This document shows positions 54,125 to 61,663 of a stretch of 64,000 bases of DNA, piece by piece; the first letter of the stretch is position 1, and every line of letters begins with the position of its first letter. The notes under the pieces are model-generated. The model was not told where the DNA came from. It did no database searches and saw only the letters and a program-made list of their open reading frames with translations. Location: NCBI RefSeq assembly GCF_002160015.1, contig NZ_NFJT01000003.1:62001-126000 (forward strand), written 5' to 3'. Source of the stretch: Anaerofilum sp. An201. Lineage in GTDB: Bacteria; Bacillota; Clostridia; Oscillospirales; Ruminococcaceae. The position numbers and the translations under genes were made by a program.

Positions 54125-54981
54125 GTATAACTTCCTTTCTGTTTGGCGCGGGGCTGTCCCGCCTGTGCAATGCTCTGCGGCAGGCCCAGATAGACGATGT
54201 TGTCCCAGATGGGCTTGTTCAGCCGCAGGTTCAGCATGGTGTAGCTGCGGGCGGCTTCGGCGGCGGCTGCCCGGCATTGCCGCCGTGCCTCGCCGATCGC
54301 TCCGGCCGCGTCCAGACCGTGCAGAGCAAATACATTGTAGCGTCCTTTTTTGACGTCCGAACCAAAATCCTCGGCGGCGTCCAGATAGTAGATGATCTTT
54401 CCCAGGAACAGCCCCATCCGGTACAGCGCCGTGCGCTGGCTTTCCTCGGCGGCACACGCGGCAAAGAGGGCGCCGGTCATGCGGGCGGTGGGGTCGGCGG
54501 CCTGGTCGTACCCGGCGCAGCCCTCCTTTTCCACGGCGGCCTGGTCGGCGGTCGCCTGTGCCAGCGTGCGGTCCAGTTCGGGGCGGCGGGCGGCCGCCTT
54601 GCGGTGCAGCCGCCGGGCCAGCAGACGCAGCATCCGGGTGCCCATCCGGCGGACCAATCCCTCGTCGGCCATGTCGTCGGCCAGCTTATACCACACGGTC
54701 AGGATCAGGCCGTCTGCCGCCAGCCGCAGCCCCTCGGTGTCCCGCAGCATGCAGCGGCGGCGCGGGTTCACCATGCACCGCTCGGCGCAGGGGCGTCCCT
54801 CCTGGCCGGACAATCCGTCCGCCATCAGGCTCACAAGCACGAGATCGTAGTTCAAAAACATTCGGCCCAGCAGCCCGTAGTCGTCCGCCAGCTGTTTGCA
54901 CAGCCCGCAGTATACGCTGCGGTAGGCCTCGAATTCCTTCACCTTCATTTCGGGCTTACAGGGCAGCAGATAGCCAAACAA
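54121..54981 (-). CDS. DUF5685 family protein
   Basis: A 286-residue, mostly helical protein starting MFGYLLPCKPEMKVKEFEAY, a DUF5685 hallmark. It has six conserved-looking cysteines (8, 25, 28, 65, 69, 77; CGLC and CAERC...C), a DDMADE motif at 102-107 and a second Asp-rich segment D201-D205-D209 followed by GRYN, resembling the two metal motifs of isoprenyl/squalene-type synthases. TTG start with AGGGAGGA nine bases before. It heads a cluster with a J-like protein and a membrane protein. Function is unknown; the motif comparison is inference. Confidence 0.83.
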   Translation of the reverse strand: MFGYLLPCKPEMKVKEFEAYRSVYCGLCKQLADDYGLLGRMFLNYDLVLVSLMADGLSGQEGRPCAERCMVNPRRRCMLRDTEGLRLAADGLILTVWYKLADDMADEGLVRRMGTRMLRLLARRLHRKAAARRPELDRTLAQATADQAAVEKEGCAGYDQAADPTARMTGALFAACAAEESQRTALYRMGLFLGKIIYYLDAAEDFGSDVKKGRYNVFALHGLDAAGAIGEARRQCRAAAAEAARSYTMLNLRLNKPIWDNIVYLGLPQSIAQAGQPRAKQKGSYT

Positions 54982-55022
54982 AACGCGGCGTCCTCCCTTG
55001 CTGCAAAACTGTAAACACTATT

Positions 55023-55051
55023 ATCATAGCGTATTTTGCGGGCAAAGGCAA
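55023..55051 (-). promoter_or_regulatory. Promoter of the DUF5685 cluster
   Basis: On the minus strand TTGCCT (55046-55051) and TATGAT (55023-55028) are 17 bases apart, about 45 bases before the TTG start. Confidence 0.65.
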
Positions 55052-55109
55052 TTGGTTCGGTGATAAAATACCGAAAAATTCGCGTTTTATTCATAACTTG
55101 CCCCAAAAA

Positions 55110-55916
55110 TCAGGGCACATCGGTCCCCAGCGCACAGAAGCGGTACCCCTGCTGCGCATACCAGTCGATCATGGAGGGCAGCGCCTCCACGGTGGTCTTG
55201 GTCTGCTTGGTGTCGTGCAGCAGCACCACGCAGGTGGAGAGGTCCTTGCTGCCCTCCTGGACGGTGCGCAGGATCTTGCCGGCGGAGGGATGCCCGCCCA
55301 CCGCGTCGTTGGCGCAGACGTTCCAGTCCAAAACCTTATACCCCTTTTCGCCCGCCTGCTGGTTCAGCTTTTCCATCAGGCTGCTGCCGCCGTATTTGCG
55401 GCTGACGGTGTTGGTGCTGCCGCCGGGAAACCGCAGCCATTCCGGCGGGGTGGTGATGTAGGGGGAGATGGCCTGTTTCAGCTGCTCGATGTCCTGCCAG
55501 AAAGCGGCGGTGCTGGAGTAGATCTGTCTGTAGTCGTGGGTGCAGCTGTGCAGTGCGATGGTGTGCCCCTCCTGTTCGATGCGACGTAAGATCGGCAGAT
55601 ATTCCTGGTTGTTCTCGGCCGCGATCACAAAAAAGGAAGCCACCGCCTGCTTTTCCTTCAAAATATCCAGGATCTCTTCGGTGTGTTCGGACGGGCCGTC
55701 GTCGAAGGTGAGGAACACCCGCTTTTCTGCCGGAGCCGGAGAGGGAGCGGTGGCCGGCGCATCGAAGGGGAGGGGGGCAGGCCAGGGCGAAATATCCTCC
55801 AGCAGACAGGCGGCGGGGCGCGCGGACAGATGCCGGGCAATCAGGCCGCCCGCTGCCAGTGCGGCAGCCAGGCAGACGGCAGCCGCTGCATGCCGGCGTG
55901 ACAGACGAAATTTCAT
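55110..55916 (-). CDS. Polysaccharide deacetylase (NodB domain), secreted
   Basis: A 268-residue extracytoplasmic enzyme likely to remove N-acetyl groups from peptidoglycan or another glycan. It has an N-terminal membrane anchor or signal (AAAAVCLAAALAAGG near 12), a proline-rich linker, then the NodB motifs TFDDGPSEHTEEIL near 70, HSCTHDY near 122, RFPGGSTNTV near 166 and a final LLHDTKQT near 234. All metal and catalytic residues appear present. Divergent from the redox fusion gene at 56140. Confidence 0.92.
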   Translation of the reverse strand: MKFRLSRRHAAAAVCLAAALAAGGLIARHLSARPAACLLEDISPWPAPLPFDAPATAPSPAPAEKRVFLTFDDGPSEHTEEILDILKEKQAVASFFVIAAENNQEYLPILRRIEQEGHTIALHSCTHDYRQIYSSTAAFWQDIEQLKQAISPYITTPPEWLRFPGGSTNTVSRKYGGSSLMEKLNQQAGEKGYKVLDWNVCANDAVGGHPSAGKILRTVQEGSKDLSTCVVLLHDTKQTKTTVEALPSMIDWYAQQGYRFCALGTDVP

Positions 55917-55936
55917 ACGATCAGCTCCTTGTCAAG

Positions 55937-56089
55937 ATATACAGGCGCGGGCGTTGCCGCAGGTCGCTGTATATATATGAAACAGGCGGCGGGATTATTT
56001 GCCCGTGATGCGGCGAAAAAGTTTCACAGAAAACAGGCCGCAGGCTCGGCACAATACCACTTCTTTGCCGGTGGAAATTGTGCTATACT
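55937..56089 (+). promoter_or_regulatory. Intergenic dyad and extended -10 of the redox fusion gene
   Basis: The gap between the divergent deacetylase and redox genes contains an 8-bp inverted repeat, ATATACAG (55937-55944) and CTGTATAT (55967-55974), 22 bases apart, and an extended -10 TGCTATACT (TATACT 56084-56089) about 50 bases before the redox gene. A good -35 is not visible (TTCTTT at 56061), which would suit an activated promoter. Confidence 0.45.
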
Positions 56090-56139
56090 GAAAAAAACTG
56101 CCGCCGATCCGGACGGTAAAAACAGGGAGGTCTGAGAGT

Positions 56140-58707
56140 ATGAAAATCCTCGTTGTGGGCGGCGTGGCCGCCGGCACCAAAGCGGCCGCAAAGCTGAAAC
56201 GGCAGGACCGTGCGCTCGAGGTGAAGATCCTCACCAAAAGCACAGACATTTCCCATGCAGGCTGCGGCTTGCCCTATTATGTGGGCGGGATGATCGAAAG
56301 CCGCGGCGAACTGATCGTCAACAGCCCGGAGAAATATGCAGGGCTCACCGGCACGGAGGTGGTCACCGGCTGCGAGGTGACCGCCGTCGACCCAACCGCC
56401 AAAACGGTGCAGGCAGTGAAGGACGGGCAGACCTTCACCGAATCCTACGACAAACTCATCCTCGCCACCGGCGCGGAGCCGCTTGTGCCGGATGTGCCGG
56501 GCGCCGGTCTGGAAGGCGTGTTCTGCATGCGCACGCCGGACGACGCGGTGGGCCTGCGGGAATACCTGGACGCCAACAGCTGCCGCCGCGCCGTTGTGGT
56601 GGGCGCGGGCTTCATCGGCCTGGAGGTGGCCGAGAATCTGCTGGCCAGAGGGCTGCAGGTGACGGTGCTGGACGCCATGCCCCAGGTGCTGCCCAACGTG
56701 TTTGACCCCGAAATGGCAGACTATGTCCGCCGCCGGCTGCGTCAGAGCGGCATGACGGTGCTCACCTCCACCGCCATCACCGGCATCACCGGGGAAGGGC
56801 GCGCCGCCGGCGTTGCCACCGCCAACGGTTCCATCCCGGCGGATGTGGTCGTGCTGGCCATCGGCATCCGCCCGGCCACCGGCTTCCTGGAGGGCAGCGG
56901 GGTGGAGATGTGCAAAGGCGCTGTGCTGGTGGACGAGACGATGGCCACCAACCTGCCGGACATCTATGCCGCCGGCGACTGCGCGATGGTGCGCAATCGT
57001 CTCACCGGCAAGCCGCAGTGGTCGGCGATGGGTTCCACCGCGAACATCACGGCGCGCTGCCTGGCAAAAACCATCACCGGAACGCCCTGTACATACGGCG
57101 GATGCCTGGGCACCGGCGTGGTGAAGCTGCTTCCGGACCTGAACGGCGGCCGCACCGGCCTCACCGAGGAGCAGGCGAAACAGGCCGGCTACCACCCGGC
57201 CACCGTCATCTGCGTGGTGGACGACAAAGCGCATTACTACGCCGGTTCCGCCCCGTTTGTGGTCAAGCTGCTGGCCGACCGCGCCACCCATACGCTGCTG
57301 GGCATCCAGGTGCTGGGCGCGGGCGCGGTGGACAAGATGGTGGACATCGCCGTCACCGGTCTGGCCGGGGGAATGACGCTGGAGGAGTTCGACACACTGG
57401 ACTACGCCTACGCGCCTCCCTTCTCCACCGCCATCCATCCGTTTGTGCAGGCGTGCTACATTCTGGAAAACAAGCTGTCCGGCGAGCTGGAGAGCTTCAC
57501 ACCGGCGCAGTACGCCGCCGGCGAGGCGAAGGAATACAAGGTGCTGGATGTGCAGCCTGCCCCCGCCATCCCCGGCGCACAGTGGATCGACCTGGCGAAG
57601 GTCACCGGCCCCATCGACGGCTTGGCAAAGGACGAAAAACTGCTGCTGGTCTGCGCCCGCGGCAAGCGGGGTTATTTCCTGCAAAACCGCCTCAAGGCCT
57701 TTGGCTACACCAACACCCGCGTGCTGGAGGGCGGCGTGACCTTCAATGTGGTGAAGGTGGCGGCGCCCGGCGGCAGGCTGTCCCCGCAGGAGATCAAGCG
57801 GGTGAAGGGGCTGGGCTGCCTGCAGGACAAGCGCTATCCCGACCATTTCAACGTCCGCGTCATCACCCGCAACGGCAAGATCACCGCGGCCGAGCAGCGC
57901 GCCGTCGCCGAGGCCGCCGAGAGATTCGGTTCCGGCGAGGTGACCATGACCACCCGCCTGACGCTGGAGATCCAGGGCGTTCCCTACGAAAACCTCGATG
58001 CGCTGATGAAATTCCTGAACGCCAACGGCCTGGAGACGGGCGGCACCGGTTCCAAGGTGCGTCCGGTGGTATCCTGCAAGGGGACCACCTGCCAGTATGG
58101 TCTGTGCGATACCTTTGCGCTCAGCCGGAAGCTGCACGATCTGTACTATGTGGGCTATCACAGTGTGGAACTGCCGCATAAATTCAAGATCGCGGTGGGC
58201 GGCTGCCCCAACAACTGTGTCAAGCCCAACCTGAACGACCTGGGGATCATCGGCCAGCGGGTGCCGCAGGTGGAGCTGGACAAATGCCGCGGCTGCAAGG
58301 TGTGCCAGGTGGAGCAGAACTGCCCCATCCATGTGGCAAAGCTGGAAAACGGCAAGGTGTTCATCGACCCCAACGCCTGCAACCACTGCGGGCGCTGCGT
58401 GGGCAAGTGCCCGTTCGGCGCACTGGAAGACGGTGTGTATGGATATAAGGTATACATCGGCGGGCGCTGGGGCAAGAAGGTGGCCGAAGGCCGCGCCCTG
58501 CGCAAGATCTTCACCAGCGAGGAAGAAGTGGTGGCCCTCGCCGAGAAAGCCATCCTGCTGTTCCGTGACGAGGGGATCTCCGGCGAACGCTTTGCCGACA
58601 CCATTGCGCGGCTGGGCTTCGATTATGTGGAGGACAAGCTGCTGCACGGCGAAGTGGACAAGGAAGCTGTCATGAAAAAGACGGTGAAGGGCGGCGCTAT
58701 CTGCTGA
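56140..58707 (+). CDS. CoA-disulfide reductase - rhodanese - sirohaem reductase - ferredoxin fusion
   Basis: An 855-residue multi-domain redox protein. Residues 1-450: FAD/NAD(P) disulfide reductase with KILVVGGVAAGTKAAAKL and the redox-active C42 in HAGCGLPYY, as in CoA-disulfide reductases. Residues about 460-540: rhodanese domain with active-site C505. Residues about 545-700: a nitrite/sulfite reductase ferredoxin-like half and a 4Fe-4S/sirohaem site, C646-x4-C651 with C689-x3-C693 (GGCPNNC). Residues about 705-765: two ferredoxin clusters (C716, 719, 722, 728 and C747, 750, 753, 757). Probably reduces a sulfur species using NADH; the reaction is inferred. ATG 56140 follows GGGAGG. Confidence 0.88.
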   Translation: MKILVVGGVAAGTKAAAKLKRQDRALEVKILTKSTDISHAGCGLPYYVGGMIESRGELIVNSPEKYAGLTGTEVVTGCEVTAVDPTAKTVQAVKDGQTFTESYDKLILATGAEPLVPDVPGAGLEGVFCMRTPDDAVGLREYLDANSCRRAVVVGAGFIGLEVAENLLARGLQVTVLDAMPQVLPNVFDPEMADYVRRRLRQSGMTVLTSTAITGITGEGRAAGVATANGSIPADVVVLAIGIRPATGFLEGSGVEMCKGAVLVDETMATNLPDIYAAGDCAMVRNRLTGKPQWSAMGSTANITARCLAKTITGTPCTYGGCLGTGVVKLLPDLNGGRTGLTEEQAKQAGYHPATVICVVDDKAHYYAGSAPFVVKLLADRATHTLLGIQVLGAGAVDKMVDIAVTGLAGGMTLEEFDTLDYAYAPPFSTAIHPFVQACYILENKLSGELESFTPAQYAAGEAKEYKVLDVQPAPAIPGAQWIDLAKVTGPIDGLAKDEKLLLVCARGKRGYFLQNRLKAFGYTNTRVLEGGVTFNVVKVAAPGGRLSPQEIKRVKGLGCLQDKRYPDHFNVRVITRNGKITAAEQRAVAEAAERFGSGEVTMTTRLTLEIQGVPYENLDALMKFLNANGLETGGTGSKVRPVVSCKGTTCQYGLCDTFALSRKLHDLYYVGYHSVELPHKFKIAVGGCPNNCVKPNLNDLGIIGQRVPQVELDKCRGCKVCQVEQNCPIHVAKLENGKVFIDPNACNHCGRCVGKCPFGALEDGVYGYKVYIGGRWGKKVAEGRALRKIFTSEEEVVALAEKAILLFRDEGISGERFADTIARLGFDYVEDKLLHGEVDKEAVMKKTVKGGAIC

Positions 58708-58725
58708 GCCTTCTGCCGGTATGCA

Positions 58726-58761
58726 AAAGGCCCGGTCTCCGCTGCGGGAGGCCGGGCCTTT
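58726..58761 (+). terminator. Terminator of the redox fusion gene
   Basis: AAAGGCCCGG pairs with CCGGGCCTTT around a 16-base loop with inner pairing, followed by CTGTG. Confidence 0.82.
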
Positions 58762-58762
58762 C

Positions 58763-58992
58763 TGTGTGTGCCAAAGTGTGTACCGAAACAAAAAATCCCT
58801 CGAAAAACCGGCGGCTTTTCGAGGAACTTGCGGCAGGCGTGGTCAATTTTAGATTGCGAGCACCCGCAAAAGGGTGGTAGCGACAGGGAGCCGTTGTGAG
58901 GGCGCTTGCAACCGAACAGGCGAGCCGAGCGTGCCCTTTTGCGGAAAAGGAGGAGCAGGGGAGCGGGCGGACGGCTTCTTTTTCGCCAAAGG
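58763..58992. other. Structured non-coding region beside tRNA-Gly
   Basis: Between the redox gene terminator and the tRNA terminator lie 230 bases without a credible gene. It contains CCTCGAAAA/TTTTCGAGG (about 58799-58826), a long-range CCGCAAAAGGG and CCCTTTTGCGG pair (about 58863-58947) and GGCTTCTTTTT/AAAAAAGAAGCC (about 58974-59006). It may be a dispersed repeat or remnant of an element inserted at the tRNA; no transposase or integrase frame is seen. Confidence 0.5.
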
Positions 58993-59031
58993 CAAAAAAA
59001 GAAGCCGGAGCAAAGTCCGCTTTGCTCCGGC
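58993..59031 (-). terminator. Terminator of tRNA-Gly
   Basis: On the minus strand GCCGGAGCAAAG pairs with CTTTGCTCCGGC (12 bp, 4-base loop), followed by TTCTTTTTTT. Confidence 0.92.
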
Positions 59032-59032
59032 G

Positions 59033-59107
59033 TGGAGCAGGTGATGGGAGTCGAACCCACGTCCTCAGCTTGGAAGGCTGATGTACTAGCCGTTGTACGA
59101 CACCTGC
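59033..59107 (-). tRNA. tRNA-Gly (anticodon TCC)
   Basis: The minus strand folds as a cloverleaf: 7-bp acceptor GCAGGTG/CACCTGC with U73 and encoded CCA, D-arm with GGCTAG, anticodon stem TCAGC/GCTGA around CTTCCAA (anticodon TCC, reads GGA/GGG), and T-arm with GGTTCGACTCC. 75 nt including CCA. A consensus promoter and terminator flank it, so it is transcribed alone. Confidence 0.96.
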
Positions 59108-59121
59108 AAGATGCGAGTATT

Positions 59122-59150
59122 ATTATACCCGCAACCGGCCGGTGTGTCAA
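59122..59150 (-). promoter_or_regulatory. Promoter of tRNA-Gly
   Basis: On the minus strand a perfect TTGACA (59145-59150), 17-base spacer and perfect TATAAT (59122-59127), fitting a strong stable-RNA promoter. Confidence 0.92.
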
Positions 59151-59226
59151 GCAGAAATTTGCCGGCCCCGCAAAGGGGGCGCGGAGGATGCCGCCGTGGG
59201 CGCAAACCCGCGCGTTTTTCCAGACG

Positions 59227-60228
59227 TCAGGGCATGCGGATAGCCGAATAGATCGTCACAGCGTCCTGCACATGCAGCGGAACGCTGGTGTCGGTGGTCA
59301 TCGCGCCGGTGGTGATGAGGCGGAATTCCTGCCCGCCCTTTTCGGCAAAGCTGGCCAGACACATACCGGCCTCGTCGGTGAAGCCCGTCTTTCCGCCCAG
59401 AAGGGTGAAGTCCAGCTCCTGGCCGTCCAAACGGCTCAGCGCCGAGTGCTGCATCACCAGGCCATCGGGATGCGCCGACAGCGGTCCGGTGACATAGCTG
59501 GCGGTGGACATCACGGTGCGCAGCGTTTCGTTCTGCAAAGCGGCGTTCAGCAAAATCGACAGGTCCCGCGTGGTGGACACATGCCCGTCCTGCTGGATGC
59601 CCCACACGTTGGCGAAGTGGGTGTTGGTCATTCCCAGCGCGGCGGCCTTGTCGTTCATCCACTGCACAAAGGTGGCTTCGTCGCCGGCCGCGGTCAGAGC
59701 CAGTGCGGTGGCCGCATCCGCGCCGGATGGGAGGATCGTGCCGTACAGCAGATCGCGCACGGTGGGAGTCTCCCCGGCCCAGAAACCGGCCATCGAGGCG
59801 TTCTGATCGAACAGCGGCTGGTAGATCTCCAGCGGCATGGTCACCAGCTGCTCCGGATCGGTCAGGTGCTCCAGCGCCACCAGCGCGTTCATGATCTTGG
59901 TGAGCGAGGCGGGGTATACGCTCTCGTCGGCGTCACCCTTCTGCCAGATCACATGGCCGTCCGCGTCCAGCAGCAGCGCGTGGGTGCTCACCACCGCGCT
60001 CTCGTCCAGCTCCACGGTGGGCAGCGGCGTGGGAGTGGGTTCCGGCGTGGGGGTGGGCTGTGGTGCGGACGTTGAACTGTCCGCCGGACGGGCGCGGTCA
60101 TCCTGGCGAAGCAGGAGCCACCCGGCCAGCACCACCGCCAGGGCGGCAGCGAGAAGCAAGCACAAAAACAGCCGGACCAAACGGTGGCGACGGCGGGCGG
60201 ATCGGCGGGAACGGGGACGCTGCGGCAT
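59227..60228 (-). CDS. D-alanyl-D-alanine carboxypeptidase (S11, PBP5-like)
   Basis: Trims the terminal D-Ala of peptidoglycan stem peptides outside the membrane. The 333-residue protein has an arginine-rich N-terminus and an uncleaved anchor (LVRLFLCLLLAAALAVVLAG near 17), a Pro/Thr linker, then the S11 domain: SxxK in YPASLTKIM near 109, the SxN motif as PSGADAA near 170 (Asn replaced by Ala) and KTG in LLGGKTGFT near 280. The C-terminal beta domain of PBP5 is absent. The changed middle motif occurs in some Firmicutes homologues. Confidence 0.9.
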   Translation of the reverse strand: MPQRPRSRRSARRRHRLVRLFLCLLLAAALAVVLAGWLLLRQDDRARPADSSTSAPQPTPTPEPTPTPLPTVELDESAVVSTHALLLDADGHVIWQKGDADESVYPASLTKIMNALVALEHLTDPEQLVTMPLEIYQPLFDQNASMAGFWAGETPTVRDLLYGTILPSGADAATALALTAAGDEATFVQWMNDKAAALGMTNTHFANVWGIQQDGHVSTTRDLSILLNAALQNETLRTVMSTASYVTGPLSAHPDGLVMQHSALSRLDGQELDFTLLGGKTGFTDEAGMCLASFAEKGGQEFRLITTGAMTTDTSVPLHVQDAVTIYSAIRMP

Positions 60229-60338
60229 GTTGTAAACCTCCTGTAGACGGCTGCGGGCGGCCCGCCCCGCGTTTTCCTGCAGGGCGGCGCGCTCTCTGGG
60301 CAGCCTGTAAAAAAGTGTCGTTTGCCTATATACACGAC

Positions 60339-60368
60339 ATTATAGCATGCTTTTCTTCAGCTGCGCAA
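60339..60368 (-). promoter_or_regulatory. Promoter of the carboxypeptidase gene
   Basis: On the minus strand TTGCGC (60363-60368), 18-base spacer and extended -10 TGCTATAAT (TATAAT 60339-60344). Confidence 0.65.
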
Positions 60369-60437
60369 AACAAAGGGACAAAACCGGCCGAAAAATCCCT
60401 GCTTTGTTCGGCAACGTGACGAAAAGTTTCAAATAAA

Positions 60438-60465
60438 TGTACATCTGTGAAAATTGTGTTATAAT
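60438..60465 (+). promoter_or_regulatory. Promoter of ppa
   Basis: TGTACA (60438-60443), 16-base spacer and extended -10 TGTTATAAT (TATAAT 60460-60465), about 70 bases before ppa. The rest of the 306-base gap between the carboxypeptidase and ppa shows no gene. Confidence 0.7.
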
Positions 60466-60534
60466 AGAACTGCCCAAGAGAACAAGGAACAGCGCCGTGT
60501 GGCGCGCAAATATGTAGAAGGAAGGTAGTCAAGT

Positions 60535-61065
60535 ATGGCAAATATCTGGCATGACATCAGCCCGTCCCGCATCAACCCCGACGATTTTATCGCTGTGATC
60601 GAGATCGAGAAAGGTTCCAAGAACAAATACGAGCTGGACAAGGAAACCGGCCATATCATCCTCGACCGCATCCTCCACACCTCCACCCACTATCCGGCCA
60701 ACTACGGCCTGATCCCCCGCACTCTGGCCGATGACGGCGACCCGCTGGACGTGCTGGTGCTGTGCAGCGAGGTGATCCATCCGCTCAGCCTGGTGCGCTG
60801 CTATCCGGTGGGTGTGATCAAGATGCTGGACGGCGGCAAGATGGACGAGAAGATCATCGCCATCCCGTTCAACGATCCCACCTATTGTACATATAAGGAT
60901 ATCTCCGAGCTGCCCGGCCACATCTTCTCCGAGATGCGCCACTTTTTCCAGGTGTACAAGAGCCTGGAGGGCAAGGAGACGGTGGTGAATGAGGAGGAAG
61001 GCCCCGAAGAAGCCCGCCGCATCATCCAGGAATGCCGCGAGCGCTACATCCAGTACTTCTGCTGA
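60535..61065 (+). CDS. ppa: Inorganic pyrophosphatase
   Basis: Soluble family I pyrophosphatase. The 176-residue protein has the signature DGDPLDVLVLCSE near 66, preceded by NYGLIPRTLADD, and IAIPFNDPTY and AEEARRIIQ-like C-terminal segments. The YPANYGLIP start of the active site and the DxDxxDxL acidic cluster are intact. A GGAAGG ribosome site precedes the ATG. Confidence 0.97.
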   Translation: MANIWHDISPSRINPDDFIAVIEIEKGSKNKYELDKETGHIILDRILHTSTHYPANYGLIPRTLADDGDPLDVLVLCSEVIHPLSLVRCYPVGVIKMLDGGKMDEKIIAIPFNDPTYCTYKDISELPGHIFSEMRHFFQVYKSLEGKETVVNEEEGPEEARRIIQECRERYIQYFC

Positions 61066-61080
61066 AATAGCCGCATGCTC

Positions 61081-61107
61081 CCCCCGGCTGCAAGGCCGGG
61101 GGTTTTT
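61081..61107 (+). terminator. Terminator of ppa
   Basis: CCCCCGGC pairs with GCCGGGGG around six bases, followed by TTTTT. Confidence 0.93.
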
Positions 61108-61199
61108 GTGGGTTTTGCCATTTGCGGCGGCATATCCGGCAGAAATCCGGTGCAAACTGCAAAATGTGCGCAAATCCCGGTTTTCCGCCTGGAAAGCGG

Positions 61200-61228
61200 T
61201 TGACTTTACAGGCGGGGTGTGATAGAAT
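61200..61228 (+). promoter_or_regulatory. Promoter of ylxM-ffh
   Basis: TTGACT (61200-61205), 17-base spacer and TAGAAT (61223-61228), followed by a roughly 50-base leader. Confidence 0.8.
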
Positions 61229-61284
61229 AAACACCGCTGGATGTAAAGCGGATTCCTTTACATGGCTGCGAAGGAGGACGGGAC

Positions 61285-61647
61285 ATGGCAAAAAATCTGG
61301 AGATCTCGTATCTGCTCGATTTTTACGGCGATGTCCTCACCGAAAAGCAGCGGGATGTGATGGAACAGTATTACAACGACGATCTGTCGCTGGCCGAGAT
61401 CGCGGAAAACTTCGGCATCACCCGGCAGGGTGTGCGGGACGCGATCAAGCGGGGCGAGGGCATTCTGCTCCGGCTGGAACAGAAGGTGGGCTTCGCCGGG
61501 CGCTACCGCGCCATGCAGCAGAGCCTGGGCGAGCTGGAAGAGCTGGCCTCGGCCATCCGGCAGACCAACGCGCACTGTGCGGTGTCGGAGGACATCGACC
61601 GCAGTGCCGCACGGATGCTTGCGATCATCCGTTCACTTTCCGAGTAA
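61285..61647 (+). CDS. ylxM: YlxM family SRP-associated DNA-binding-like protein
   Basis: A 120-residue, helical protein of the UPF0122 family, which modulates SRP GTPase activity and lies beside ffh. It has a sigma-70 region-4-like helix-turn-helix, LAEIAENFGITRQGVRDAIK near residue 36, and starts with ISYLLDFYGDVLTEKQRDVM. The 16-base gap to ffh and the shared promoter mark one operon. Confidence 0.93.
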   Translation: MAKNLEISYLLDFYGDVLTEKQRDVMEQYYNDDLSLAEIAENFGITRQGVRDAIKRGEGILLRLEQKVGFAGRYRAMQQSLGELEELASAIRQTNAHCAVSEDIDRSAARMLAIIRSLSE

Positions 61648-61663
61648 CAGGAGGCGGGAGCCA

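Noticed and set aside
58896-59081. A small plus-strand protein over the tRNA region
   Set aside because: The frame runs through the tRNA and its terminator; it is chance coding.
60315-60345. Attenuator hairpin in the carboxypeptidase leader
   Set aside because: Its first arm overlaps the -10 element and the predicted start, so it cannot form in the transcript.
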